The notes beneath the pieces were generated by a model. That model saw only the letters and a list, made by a program, of their open reading frames with translations, made no database searches and was not told the DNA's origin. A stretch of 64,000 bases of DNA, from the NCBI RefSeq assembly GCF_012958305.1, contig NZ_JABBYO010000002.1, positions 248,001 through 312,000 of the forward strand, written 5' to 3'. This document shows positions 43,883 to 52,715 of the stretch, one piece after another. Made by a program: the position numbers and the translations under genes. This DNA is from Tautonia rosea (GTDB lineage: Bacteria > Planctomycetota > Planctomycetia > Isosphaerales > Isosphaeraceae). The stretch's first letter is position 1. The number at the start of each line of letters is the position of its first letter.

Positions 43883-45177
43883 ACCAGCCGCACCCTCCCC
43901 GTCAGCAACTCCTGCATCATGCCATGCTTGAGGCACCGGGCCTTGGCGAGCTTATCCTCTAAACAGTCGATGCCCTCATCCATTTCTCTCAGAATCGTTG
44001 AGATGGCGGCCTGCTCATCCGGGTCGGGAATCTTGACTTCGATCGCTCTGACTCCCGACTTTGTAACGCCATACACGGAAACGCCGGTTGCCAAACGGAC
44101 GAGCGCCGAACGAACCATCGGTATAAACTGGATGTATCCTTTGAAACCGTCGACAAGTGCGTTTCCTTTCGGCCGGAGAACCATTGTGTGGAGCCCTCCG
44201 ACGGCCTCGGTTCCGTTCAAGCCGACTATTTCCACGGCCTTGCCGATCGCCTCGGTGTCTTCCGAGGCGTCAGCCATCAACAAATCGCCATTTGCGAGCC
44301 GTGGCACCGACAGGACGTGATCGCGCGAGATATAGGTTTGCTTCGATTTCACGTCCAGAAAAGCGGATTGATGCGTGTGAATGTCGCCGTAGTGCACATA
44401 GGCGACATCACCCTCCTCCGTCAGTTCGCTCCTTGAGTTGCTGGCATTTCGGATGACGCTGAATAGCTCGTCGAATCGTTTGGTCTCCCAATCTCCGCTG
44501 AAGCCGGGCAGGCGGCGCTTGCCCGTGAGCAATTCCTGCATGGTCCCTTGCTTGAGCTGCCGCTTCTTGGCGATAAGTTGCTCCAGCGATTCGATGGAGG
44601 CATCCGCATCGCTCAACGCTTCCGCAATGGCCTCCTGCTCGGACAGTGTGGGAGGAAGTGGGATCTTGAAATTGCCGATTAACTCGGTGTTGAGATTTGG
44701 CTGGCCGTTTCCGGTGGCGACCACATCTCTCAAGTAATTTGTGCGAGTGTTTATGTAATGTGCAAGATAGGCGGCTGATACGCCCTTCTTCAGATTGAGT
44801 ATGGCTGCGATTCCGTCGTTCGCACAGCACTTGATTCCCAGTATCTTTGCAACGCCAAGGGTCGCGCCACTGTTTGCAATAATCAACGTGCCCGGAAGAA
44901 GCGTTCTACTCCTCAACGCCCCTTCCTCCGTCAAGCAAGAAGCGGTCTCAGATACCATCATTCGTGATTCTGGAATATTTGTAAGCGCAGCGACTGTTAG
45001 CCAAGGAATATATGATCCATCGAAGAATCTCGGATCGCCAGCAGGCCGAGGGGAGCCACCTCGAACAGGCATCCCAAGATCACGTGCTATCACCACCTTC
45101 CAATCATCTGGGAGAATTCCTACCTCCGTGTATTTGTAACCCCTAGGGATCTCGAGCTTCCGCACAGCGTTTCTCAC
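43879..45177 (-). CDS. hsdS: Type I restriction specificity subunit HsdS
   Basis: 432 aa with two target-recognition domains and two conserved coiled spacers. The first half ends in the typical IPLPPTLSEQEAIAEALSDA, followed by QLIAKKRQLKQGTMQELLTGKRRL. The second ends in IPDPDEQAAISTILREMDEG and LKHGMMQELLTGRVRL. The paired spacers show a standard two-TRD subunit that sets a bipartite target. Both recognition domains look intact. Overlaps both neighbours by four bases. Confidence 0.94.
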   Translation of the reverse strand: MRNAVRKLEIPRGYKYTEVGILPDDWKVVIARDLGMPVRGGSPRPAGDPRFFDGSYIPWLTVAALTNIPESRMMVSETASCLTEEGALRSRTLLPGTLIIANSGATLGVAKILGIKCCANDGIAAILNLKKGVSAAYLAHYINTRTNYLRDVVATGNGQPNLNTELIGNFKIPLPPTLSEQEAIAEALSDADASIESLEQLIAKKRQLKQGTMQELLTGKRRLPGFSGDWETKRFDELFSVIRNASNSRSELTEEGDVAYVHYGDIHTHQSAFLDVKSKQTYISRDHVLSVPRLANGDLLMADASEDTEAIGKAVEIVGLNGTEAVGGLHTMVLRPKGNALVDGFKGYIQFIPMVRSALVRLATGVSVYGVTKSGVRAIEVKIPDPDEQAAISTILREMDEGIDCLEDKLAKARCLKHGMMQELLTGRVRLV

Positions 45178-45506
45178 AGCGTCCCCTCCGCAGCCGCCTT
45201 CTCCTCAGAATCCCACATCTCCCGGAAGAATCTCACATAGCGGCCCGTCGCTTCGGGATCGATCGCCCAGTAATAACGGCAGAGGCTTCGGTACAGCTCG
45301 ACAACGGGCGGATACCCGCAGAAGTCGAGCAGACCGTCGAGCGTCCGCTCGATGTGGGCGACATCCCGGCAGCCCGAGCGGAGGATGTCCTCGACGACCG
45401 GCGTGTACTTCGCAACCGCCTGGCGGTTCAGGGAATCGATCCGGCCGGCCAATTCGGCGATCGTTCCCTGGGCAGATTCATCCCGTGACGTCGGTCGTTG
45501 GCTCAT
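45174..45506 (-). CDS. Small conserved-looking protein between hsdM and hsdS
   Basis: 110 aa, helical, no metal or catalytic motif. LAGRIDSLNRQAVAKYTPVV and FCGYPPVVELYRSLCRYYWA then YVRFFREMWDSEEK are its clearest parts. It overlaps hsdM and hsdS by four bases each, so it is made with them. It may be an accessory or regulatory subunit of the type I enzyme, but I do not recognise the family. Confidence 0.7.
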   Translation of the reverse strand: MSQRPTSRDESAQGTIAELAGRIDSLNRQAVAKYTPVVEDILRSGCRDVAHIERTLDGLLDFCGYPPVVELYRSLCRYYWAIDPEATGRYVRFFREMWDSEEKAAAEGTL

Positions 45507-47923
45507 GCGGAGAACCCCATGCGTTGCAGGTGGGCGTTCACCTTCGCCTCCAGTTCGTGGACCCGCTCGACGAGCCGGGGCATGGGCGACTCGTAGCGTT
45601 CCCCCAGTTCCTTCACTCGACGCGCGAGACCCTGGCTAACGCGGTCCAGCTCGCCGTGGATGTCGGCATCGAGCGTCGCGAGCCATTTGTCGTCGACCAC
45701 GAGCGCCTTGACCTCGTCCACGGTTAGCGTCGGGTACTTGTCGTAGGCCTTGCGATCGAGGTCGGCCTCGGCCTCCTTCAGCTCCTTCTTGATGGTCGCC
45801 TCCCGGCCGCTCAGGCGGAGCCAGTCGTTCAGCACCCTCGCCTCATCCGCCTCCTCGTCGTCGTTTGAGGCGTAGAGGCCGTCCAGCTCCTTGAGCCGCG
45901 CGGTCACATTCCCCTTGTTGATCTTCTCCAGGGTGGAGAACGCCCCCTCCTCGCCACCGTGCTCTTCCTCCAGCTCGGCAAGTTCGGCGGCGACGCCCTC
46001 CAGCTCGGCCTGGAGGCGATCGATCTCGGACTGTTCGCCTGCGAAGAATCGGGCGACGATCAGTGATTTGGGCACGAGGTCGCAGGCCCAGCCCTTGTCC
46101 TTCTCCTTGCCCTTCTTGTCCTTCTCGATGATGCGATAGGTCTCGGCCTTCCAGCCGTCGGCGGCGATGAGGTAGCAGTCGTCCTGCATCGTCGTCGCCC
46201 AGTAGTCCATCAGGTGCTGGTAGACGTCGTAGGCGTTAATGAGCGGCCGGCCGTGGTAATGATTGAGCAGGTCCTCGGAGAGGGTGGTGATCAGCTCCTT
46301 GGGGTGGAACCCGGCCTCCAGCCGCCTGAGCGACTCGGCGCTCTTGCCGCGCCAGGCGTCGAAGTGCGCGTTCATGCTCGCGGTGAAGGCGACGAACTCG
46401 GGGTGCTCGAAGATGGCGGCCTTGATCGCGGCCTTGTCCACCGCGAGGTCGAAGTAGCCGGGCCGGTTCGGCCTGAACAGGGCCTTCCGGAGCGTGGGGC
46501 AGACGGCCCAGTAGCGATCGAGGGCGTCGATGTCGGCCTCGGGGATGCCCCCCTTGAGGTGGCCCTCGATGTCCTGGAGATCCTCGGGGGTCTGGCTGTC
46601 GATGTAGCGGGGGATGTTCAGGTTGAACTCGTTCCGCTCGATCTCGTCGAATGGCACGATGCGCGAATAGCGTGGGATCTCGAGCTGCCGGGAGAAGACG
46701 TCGACGATCCGGTGGATGTCCTGAGACCGCAGGCGGTTCTTGGGGCCGTCCTTCATGAAGCCCTGGCTGGCGTCGATCATGAAGACGCCCCGGCGGGCCT
46801 GGGCGTCCTTCTTGTCGACGACGACGATGCAGGCCGGGATCCCCGTGCCGTAGAAGAGGTTCGGCGGCAGGCCGATGATCCCCTTGAGGTACCCCTTGCG
46901 GACGAGGTTCTTGCGGATATCCGCCTCGGCGTTGCCCCGGAAGAGGACGCCGTGCGGCAGGATGCAGGCCCCTCGCCCCGTGCTCCTGAGCGACCGGACG
47001 ATGTGCAGCAGGTACGCGAAATCCCCCTGCTTGGCCGGCGGGACGCCGAACGAGGTGAACCGGTCGAAGGGGTCGTTGGCCGGGTCGATGCCGGTGCTCC
47101 ACCGCTTGTCCGAGAACGGGGGATTGGCGACGACGAAATCGAAGGTCTTGAGCGCCTCGCCGTCCTTGAACTTCGGGTCGGCCAGCGTGTTGCCCTGCAG
47201 GATGAGCGCGGTCGGGTAGTTGTGCAGGATCATGTTCATGCGGGCCAGGCCGGTCGTGGCCGCGTCCTTCTCCTGGCCGTAGAGCGTGACGGAGGTGCCG
47301 GCCTCGTCGCCGACCTTCAGCAGCAGCGAACCCGAGCCGCAGGTCGGGTCGTAGACGGTCGTCGCCGCGCTGGTCTTCGCGTCGTGGATGCCGATGATCT
47401 GGGCGATGACGCGGCTGACCTCGGCGGGGGTGTAGAACTGGCCCTTGCTCTTGCCGCTCTCGGTGGCGAAGTGCCGCATCAGGTATTCGTACGCGTCGCC
47501 GAGGATGTCGTCCCCCTCGGCGCGGTTCTTCGAGAAGTTCAGGGCGGGGTTCTCGAAGATGGCGATCAGGTTCGTCAGCCGCTCGACCCGCTCCTTGCCG
47601 TCGCCGAGCTTGGTCGGGTCGTTGAAGTCGGGGAAGTCCGACTGGGAGAGCTGCTGGTTCGCATCCGCCAGGGGCTTGATGACGTGCTTGTTGATCTGGT
47701 CGCCGATGTCGCTCTTGCCCTTCAGCGCGACCATGTCCTTGAAGCCGGCCCCCGGCGGGATGGTGATCGGCGCGTAGGGGATCCCCGCGTACTTGTCGCT
47801 GATGTACTTGATGAACAGCAGCACCAGCACGTAGTCCTTGTACTGGCTAGCGTCCATGCCCCCGCGGAGCTCGTCGCATCCCGACCAGAGCGAGGAGTAG
47901 AGTTCGGACTTCTTGATCGCCAT
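45503..47923 (-). CDS. hsdM: Type I restriction methyltransferase HsdM
   Basis: About 806 aa, longer than the usual 500-650. An N-terminal helical domain (SELYSSLWSGCDELRGGMDA, YKDYVLVLLFIKYISDKY) is followed by the N6-adenine methyltransferase core: KGQFYTPAEVSRVIAQ, VYDPTCGSGSLLLK (motif I) and FDFVVANPPFSDKRW (motif IV, NPPF). The C-terminal third is charged and coiled, and probably contacts HsdS. The ATG at 47923 starts the normal N-terminus; the frame is open upstream but the added residues are not protein-like. Confidence 0.94.
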   Translation of the reverse strand: MAIKKSELYSSLWSGCDELRGGMDASQYKDYVLVLLFIKYISDKYAGIPYAPITIPPGAGFKDMVALKGKSDIGDQINKHVIKPLADANQQLSQSDFPDFNDPTKLGDGKERVERLTNLIAIFENPALNFSKNRAEGDDILGDAYEYLMRHFATESGKSKGQFYTPAEVSRVIAQIIGIHDAKTSAATTVYDPTCGSGSLLLKVGDEAGTSVTLYGQEKDAATTGLARMNMILHNYPTALILQGNTLADPKFKDGEALKTFDFVVANPPFSDKRWSTGIDPANDPFDRFTSFGVPPAKQGDFAYLLHIVRSLRSTGRGACILPHGVLFRGNAEADIRKNLVRKGYLKGIIGLPPNLFYGTGIPACIVVVDKKDAQARRGVFMIDASQGFMKDGPKNRLRSQDIHRIVDVFSRQLEIPRYSRIVPFDEIERNEFNLNIPRYIDSQTPEDLQDIEGHLKGGIPEADIDALDRYWAVCPTLRKALFRPNRPGYFDLAVDKAAIKAAIFEHPEFVAFTASMNAHFDAWRGKSAESLRRLEAGFHPKELITTLSEDLLNHYHGRPLINAYDVYQHLMDYWATTMQDDCYLIAADGWKAETYRIIEKDKKGKEKDKGWACDLVPKSLIVARFFAGEQSEIDRLQAELEGVAAELAELEEEHGGEEGAFSTLEKINKGNVTARLKELDGLYASNDDEEADEARVLNDWLRLSGREATIKKELKEAEADLDRKAYDKYPTLTVDEVKALVVDDKWLATLDADIHGELDRVSQGLARRVKELGERYESPMPRLVERVHELEAKVNAHLQRMGFSA

Positions 47924-47999
47924 CGGTCGTTCGCCTCGTCGTTTCGCTGATCTCCAGGTCGAGCCGCTCGACAGATCGCGACCGCCTAAATTCAAACGG

Positions 48000-48043
48000 A
48001 TATTAGTCAGTGAAATAAATAATTCAACCAGCAATCGTGCTGG
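48000..48043 (-). promoter_or_regulatory. Candidate promoter and hairpin upstream of hsdM
   Basis: On the minus strand, -35 TTGAAT (48027-48022), 16-base spacer and -10 TAATAT (48005-48000) lie in an AT-rich stretch about 75 bases upstream of the hsdM start. A perfect 6-bp hairpin, CCAGCA-4-TGCTGG (48028-48043), abuts the -35 box. It could be an operator or a weak terminator for the XRE/ImmA genes upstream. Confidence 0.45.
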
Positions 48044-48080
48044 ATCGTCAGGAGGGGTACGGGAGCCGGTCCTCGACGGC

Positions 48081-49085
48081 CTAGAACCACCCGGGTTTGT
48101 GCGTGGCACGCCTCGGGGACTTCTGCTGCTCGAGGGGCGTGAGCACCAGGGAGACCATGGATTCGCCCGACGGGCCTCGGGAACCAGGGGGCGTGGGGAT
48201 CGGGACCGCATTGACCCGAAACCTGCCCCGGACGCTGCCGAGGTCGAGCCACTCCTCGGCATCGCTCCCGCGGCCGCTCCTCGCGGCAAGATAAGCGACG
48301 CTCGCCGTGTCGACGGACTTGTCCGCGGGGATGTGGCGGGCGAACCTCGCGGAGAAGCAATCGCTGACGATCCCGTAGTCCACGCGGAGCCGCTTGCGTC
48401 CTTCCGCCTCCTCCCTGGGGTCGATGTCCAGGAGCATGTCGCCGGCCGACACTCCCTGCCAGGCGTTGGACTGCGTGGGCTTCAGCTTCCATTCCAGGAA
48501 GACGACGGCGACGGCTTCCTCGTGGACTTCCGCATACCGACGCAGCATCGCCTCGCGAGAGGCCTTGTAGTCGTCGGCGAGGGCGATCAGGGACTCGGCG
48601 GTCCGGGGACGACCCGCGACGTCCTCGGCGAACCAGGGGAGCGGGAACAGCAATTCCGAGGCGGCCCGGTCGCACAGGTACTCGACGACGTCCTCCGGGT
48701 CGGACCAGTCTCGTTTCCTGGGCCTCCTGGTCTTCACCGATCGGTCATAGCCGGGGAAGAACGTGTGGCCGATCTCATGGCCGATGCTGAACCGGCGTCG
48801 GACCTCGGGACGCTCGCGGTTCAACCGCAGCTCCAGGCGGCCATCCTCCCCGGGGCCGATCTCGGCGTCCTCGCTGTGGGCCGGCGATCGGTCGCTGACC
48901 CGGATCCCCAGCAGGCTCACGAGGACCAGCAAGTCGAGCGGCGGCGACGGGTCGCCGAAGCATCGCAGATGCTCGATCACCCCCTCGACCTTGCGGCGGA
49001 TTGCGAGCGTCGGATCGGCTTCTCCGGTGTCCCTCAGGAGGCCAACGACGTCGGGATGCCGGAGCGCGGCGATAGGCAATGGCAC
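48081..49085 (-). CDS. ImmA/IrrE-family metallopeptidase, second copy
   Basis: 334 aa. The zincin motif GHEIGHTFFPGY lies near residue 123, with CDRAASELLFPLPWF downstream matching the family's conserved helix. The first 100 residues form the usual N-terminal lobe. The C-terminal 130 residues are a separate beta-rich part. It follows the XRE gene by 13 bases, forming a second repressor/protease pair, here placed directly before the restriction operon, which it probably controls. Confidence 0.87.
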   Translation of the reverse strand: MPLPIAALRHPDVVGLLRDTGEADPTLAIRRKVEGVIEHLRCFGDPSPPLDLLVLVSLLGIRVSDRSPAHSEDAEIGPGEDGRLELRLNRERPEVRRRFSIGHEIGHTFFPGYDRSVKTRRPRKRDWSDPEDVVEYLCDRAASELLFPLPWFAEDVAGRPRTAESLIALADDYKASREAMLRRYAEVHEEAVAVVFLEWKLKPTQSNAWQGVSAGDMLLDIDPREEAEGRKRLRVDYGIVSDCFSARFARHIPADKSVDTASVAYLAARSGRGSDAEEWLDLGSVRGRFRVNAVPIPTPPGSRGPSGESMVSLVLTPLEQQKSPRRATHKPGWF

Positions 49086-49098
49086 GGCGCCCTATCTC

Positions 49099-49506
49099 CT
49101 ACTCGTCTGCTACGGTTCGTTTCAGCACGCGGTACAGGTCGTGCCAGTCGTCCGCGGTCTTGGGTTGCCCCCCGCGGAACCGGGTGGTTGCCAGGTCCCG
49201 GATCTCAACCTCGGTCAGCTCGATCTTGAGCTTCTTCATGCGCTCGATGAACTCGCGGAGCGAGTCGCTGATCTCGACGGCCCGGTTGTCGGCCCTGACC
49301 GATGGCAGTCCCATCAGGTCGGCCAGGGTGACCGAGAGGGCGTTGGCGATCTTCAGGAGCAGCTCGGCGGACGGCTTCTTCGTCCCATCCGTATCCTGCT
49401 CAAGCTCCCAGAGATAGGTCTTCGAGACCCCTGCCGCCCGCGCAAGCTGTTCGAGGGTCATCCCGGCCCCCTCGCGCGTCTTCCGGATCCGCTCAGCCAG
49501 CGCCAT
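49099..49506 (-). CDS. XRE-family regulator, second copy
   Basis: 135 aa with an N-terminal HTH (RIRKTREGAGMTLEQLARAA, GVSKTYLWELEQDTDGTKKP, ALSVTLADLMGL). The C-terminal half (FIERMKKLKIELTEVEIRD) is helical and may mediate dimerisation or protease recognition. It begins the row XRE-ImmA-hsdM on the minus strand, and its start region is back-to-back with the plus-strand gene at 49626. Confidence 0.9.
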   Translation of the reverse strand: MALAERIRKTREGAGMTLEQLARAAGVSKTYLWELEQDTDGTKKPSAELLLKIANALSVTLADLMGLPSVRADNRAVEISDSLREFIERMKKLKIELTEVEIRDLATTRFRGGQPKTADDWHDLYRVLKRTVADE

Positions 49507-49625
49507 TGCCGTCCCCCGGCCCGTCCAGGCTCCATTTCGGCCATCGTCTGCCCCATTCTGCCCGACGCTGTTCGTCCTGGCAATACGGGGAGTCCGGTTT
49601 GACGTATTCGCTCGAGGCGGATAGG

Positions 49626-50051
49626 ATGTTTGTCATGGCGAATGGCGGATCGATCCCCGGGCTGGAGACAGGAATCGTGGGCAAGAACTCGCCGAGGTCG
49701 AAGGTGAGCGGCGGATGTTCCGACGGCGCAGTGGATATCTTCGGACTCTCGACCGAACTCGGAGGCGGAGGGGGCGCGACAGCGGGCGCCCCCTCAACCG
49801 AGACCACCTCCTTTTCCTTCGCGCTCGAGAAGCCTGTCCTGGCACTCCTGCCACGCTTGCTGATCGGGCAGGAGGTTGTGTTCTCCCGCGAGCAGGCCGG
49901 GGCGATCGCCGCGCGGGCCTTCGATCAGGTTATCGGATTCGTCCCCGTTGCGTTCCGGTCGCGGGTCTCGTCCGTCCTCGACCGCGAAGGCTACATTGCT
50001 GTGGTCGAGGACATTGCCCACCACACGATCCGCGTGAGAGTCACGGGATGA
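49626..50051 (+). CDS. Hypothetical protein, first gene of a two-gene cassette
   Basis: About 141 aa from the ATG at 49626. The N-terminal half is Gly/Ser-rich and low-complexity (GLSTELGGGGGATAGAP). The C-terminal half (FSREQAGAIAARAFDQVIGF, VPVAFRSRVSSVLDREGYIA, VVEDIAHHTIRVRV) looks folded but unfamiliar. The stop overlaps the next ATG (ATGA at 50048), so the two are translated together. An in-frame ATG at 49506 would touch the XRE start and adds non-conserved residues. Confidence 0.55.
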   Translation: MFVMANGGSIPGLETGIVGKNSPRSKVSGGCSDGAVDIFGLSTELGGGGGATAGAPSTETTSFSFALEKPVLALLPRLLIGQEVVFSREQAGAIAARAFDQVIGFVPVAFRSRVSSVLDREGYIAVVEDIAHHTIRVRVTG

Positions 50052-51118
50052 AGAAGCAACGGGCCCTCGACCTTGTCGGTTCTCCGAGCCTCTTCCAGGG
50101 TCAGTGCAGCCCGTGCCCTCGTGAGTGCTGGTGTGCCAAGTCCTGGGATCAGCTGTGCGAGATCCCCATCGAGCCCGGTCACGAGGTCTGCTATTGGGCC
50201 TTGCAATCGGAGAAGGTCGGTCGCGTCGGCGGTGTTGCCCCCAGGCCGCTCCCACCGGTCATGACCCGTCCCCGGCTGCCCGCAGTGACGCACATCCTCG
50301 GCCGGGAGAAGATCGACCTCGCCGAGCACTGGCCGACGGCGGTCGGCGTCTATGCCCGCAATGCGGTCGGGGATCAACGCCTGAGTTGCGAAATCCGTCG
50401 GGAGTATCTCGCGAGCCGGGGGATTCTCGGCGTGCCGAAGGTCCTCGTCGTCTCGGCCGAGGACGTCTGGCTCAATCGGTTCACCCAGAGGGTGGGGACG
50501 CCCTTCGCGAGGTCGGTGGGTCAACTCGGATTCAGCGCCCTGATCGGCCCGAATCTGTCGGCCTATCCGCACTCCGAGCATCGGGTCTGGCTGGACAACC
50601 GTGCTGTCGGCCAGCGGTTCACCGAGTTCGCGCTCTCGAATGGCCTGCCGGCCATCTTCCACACCTACCTGGAGGATTCCCGGGTCCATCAGGACTGGTT
50701 GGTCGAGTACCTCAGGCTCAACCCGACTCAAGATTGCCTGGCGACCGGCTTCGACTGCATGGGGGGGAACAATCGCCGCTTCGTTCGGCGACGGATCCGG
50801 CTGCTGGAGCGAGTCCAGGAGCGTGCAGGCCGCCCGCTCCGGATAGTCCTGCATAACATGCTGACCCGTCTCTGGGCCGTCGGCGCCGCCTGGCAGGCGT
50901 TCCCGGGTCGGATCCACCTGGTCGGTCGTTCCGTCCTGCTCCGTTCCCTGAAGGGCAGCTCCTTGCAGATCAACCGCGATGGGGGCTTGCAGTGGGTCGC
51001 TGCAGATCCGAGCAGCCAACCCGGCATGCGGCTGTTCCGGGCGAATGCACGACGCCTCGACGAGGCGATCCTCGGAGCCCTGCCCGATTTCTTCCTGGGT
51101 CGGGTAATCCAATCGTAG
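50048..51118 (+). CDS. Unknown protein with N-terminal Cys cluster, DUF4417-like centre
   Basis: 356 aa. Four Cys in the first 40 residues (CSPCPRECWC, then WDQLC) could bind a metal or iron-sulfur cluster. The region 160-290 alternates strands and helices (LGFSALIGPNLSAYP, GLPAIFHTYLEDSRVHQDWL, RLNPTQDCLATGFDCMGGNN, RPLRIVLHNMLTRLW), a barrel-like pattern that reminds me of DUF4417, a family of unknown role in mobile elements. That match is tentative. It is coupled to the small upstream gene and sits next to the replication origin. Confidence 0.55.
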   Translation: MKKQRALDLVGSPSLFQGQCSPCPRECWCAKSWDQLCEIPIEPGHEVCYWALQSEKVGRVGGVAPRPLPPVMTRPRLPAVTHILGREKIDLAEHWPTAVGVYARNAVGDQRLSCEIRREYLASRGILGVPKVLVVSAEDVWLNRFTQRVGTPFARSVGQLGFSALIGPNLSAYPHSEHRVWLDNRAVGQRFTEFALSNGLPAIFHTYLEDSRVHQDWLVEYLRLNPTQDCLATGFDCMGGNNRRFVRRRIRLLERVQERAGRPLRIVLHNMLTRLWAVGAAWQAFPGRIHLVGRSVLLRSLKGSSLQINRDGGLQWVAADPSSQPGMRLFRANARRLDEAILGALPDFFLGRVIQS

Positions 51119-51673
51119 CCACGTTCAACGTGCTGATGCGCCGAGATGGGGCAGTGGCCGCCCCGAGTTCTCCCTCCTGAATGCCAATCCTCCCCTCTCC
51201 TCTCCCCCCACCTCTCGTGGTTGTCCGAAGCACTTGCGAAAGGTGTCCACAGGCCCCGGACGTTAAGTTAGTTATATAATATTTAAAGTTACACAGTTAG
51301 CTCCCCTGCATCCCACTGATTCGCCGGGACAATTCGGCAATGTGTGCGCCTAATCGGCCGGGACTTTGCGCCCAATTGGCCGACCCCCCTTGCGCCCGAT
51401 AGGCCGAACATGCTGCGCCCGATCGGCCGTGTCAATCCTATGGGCAGATTCGACTTATCCACAGGGAACGCTAAGATCGAATTATTGGTCGCCGTTGCGC
51501 CCGATAGGCCGTGACGCTTATTCTCCGTCTTTCCGCACGCGAAATCGATGGATACCCTGGATCTTGCGCGACTTTGAGGCGTTCCTGTGGCAAATTCACA
51601 GTAGATTTACGTCTAATCGGCCGTGTTCGGGCCGGGATTCCCCTCATCTCCTACGCCCGATCGGCCGTGCGTC
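51119..51673. other. Plasmid-type replication origin (iterons, AT-rich stretch, DnaA box)
   Basis: No gene here. An AT-rich stretch of about 40 bases (51262-51302) in an otherwise GC-rich sequence is a candidate melting region. Seven 16-base iterons lie at 51345-51667, and a perfect DnaA box TTATCCACA is at 51455-51463. A weaker one (GTGTCCACA) is at 51243. The RPA-type initiator gene ends immediately to the right. This is the layout of an iteron-controlled plasmid origin. Confidence 0.8.
51345..51667 (+). repeat. Seven iterons, consensus TGCGCCCGATcGGCCG
   Basis: Copies start at 51345, 51367, 51391, 51414, 51496, 51608 and 51652. The first four are spaced 22-24 bases, about two helical turns, so a Rep protein would bind on one face of the DNA. 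The last three are further apart; the last two begin TAC instead of TGC. Most copies differ from the consensus at one or two positions. Confidence 0.88.
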
Positions 51674-52603
51674 CTAGCCTTCGGCCTCCAGGAATTTCAA
51701 TCCCTTGGAGCCGATGCCGCGAGCGATCCTCCGACGCGGATGTCTCGCCGACTCGAACCGCGGGTCGTCCATCGCGAGCAATTCGCGGCGCATGAAATGG
51801 ACGACCTCCTCCCCTTCATCGTTCTTGTGCAGGGTCATCGCGTACTCGGGCAGGGAATCGGCGGCGCCCACCTTGCGGACATCGATGGCGAAGTCGGAGA
51901 ACCTGGAGGCCGACCCGGACTTCTCGTAGAGCTGCCGCATGGTGAAGAGCCAGCCATGCTCCTGCTGCCCGGCGTGCTTCCGAGCGACGCGGTAGAGCCA
52001 ACGCTCGATCCCGCCGGTGAGCAGGAAGTAGTCCTCGTGGATGGTCAGCACCCCTCCCTTCATGACGATCCCGTCGAAGAGCCAGTCGGGCAGGGTCATG
52101 GTCATGCCCGTGGTCTCGCCGCTATCTTCGTCGACGACCTCGGTCCAGCTCTCCAGCCAGTGGAACGAGGCGGCCTTCTTCTTGCCCTCGGCGCGGATGT
52201 TCGTGCGGACGGCGGTGTGGGTGAGCCGCTCCAGCGCGGCGCGGAGCCGCCGATAATGATCGCCCCCCGTCGGCCGGCGGATCGACTTGAGCAGGTTGTG
52301 CGGGTGGAAGTGGATGGTCCGGCTGGGGGTCCGGCCGCGGTCCAGGGCCTCGGTGACCTGGGTCGAGGCCCAGATCAGGATGTCGGCGTCCCAGATGGTC
52401 GCCATGCCGAACTTCGAATTGCCGGAGACCTCGACCCAGACGTCCCCGACGTGATATTCGATGGGCTTGTACCTGGGCTTCTTCGCCAGGCTGAAGAACG
52501 GCCGCTCCATCGTGTCCCGCTGGTCGCGGATCGGGATGTCGGCGAAGTTGGCGGCGAAGAGGTCGGGCTGGTGGTCGCCCCGGGGGGGAAGGCGTTTGGT
52601 CAT
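51674..52603 (-). CDS. Replication initiator protein A (RPA family)
   Basis: 309 aa. The family signature is clear: IRDQRDTMERPFFSLAKKPR, KPIEYHVGDVWVEVSGNSKF, GMATIWDADILIWASTQV, and RRPTGGDHYRRLRAALERL. These initiators bind iterons of broad-host and alphaproteobacterial-type plasmids. Its stop codon is seven bases from the last iteron, so the origin lies downstream of the gene. It should start replication of the element when excised, or could fire in the chromosome. Confidence 0.9.
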   Translation of the reverse strand: MTKRLPPRGDHQPDLFAANFADIPIRDQRDTMERPFFSLAKKPRYKPIEYHVGDVWVEVSGNSKFGMATIWDADILIWASTQVTEALDRGRTPSRTIHFHPHNLLKSIRRPTGGDHYRRLRAALERLTHTAVRTNIRAEGKKKAASFHWLESWTEVVDEDSGETTGMTMTLPDWLFDGIVMKGGVLTIHEDYFLLTGGIERWLYRVARKHAGQQEHGWLFTMRQLYEKSGSASRFSDFAIDVRKVGAADSLPEYAMTLHKNDEGEEVVHFMRRELLAMDDPRFESARHPRRRIARGIGSKGLKFLEAEG

Positions 52604-52715
52604 GGCTCGCGTGTCGTTGCATTGATCGGGCGGACGATACCCCAGGAAGGGCCCCGCATCAATCGAAAAGATCGACCGGGCCCGCGGGTCGGGCGGCCCC
52701 CTCCCCGTCCCTGCA

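Noticed and set aside
42542-44320. Long plus-strand frame opposite the AlbA_2 and hsdS genes
   Set aside because: Spans two real genes antisense and has no protein character.
46214-47950. Long plus-strand frame opposite hsdM
   Set aside because: Same GC-rich antisense effect; no domain, and it crosses the hsdM start.
51345-51667. CRISPR array
   Set aside because: Units are 16 bases, spacers are irregular (6 to 96 bases) and there are no cas1/cas2 genes; initiator and DnaA box make them iterons.
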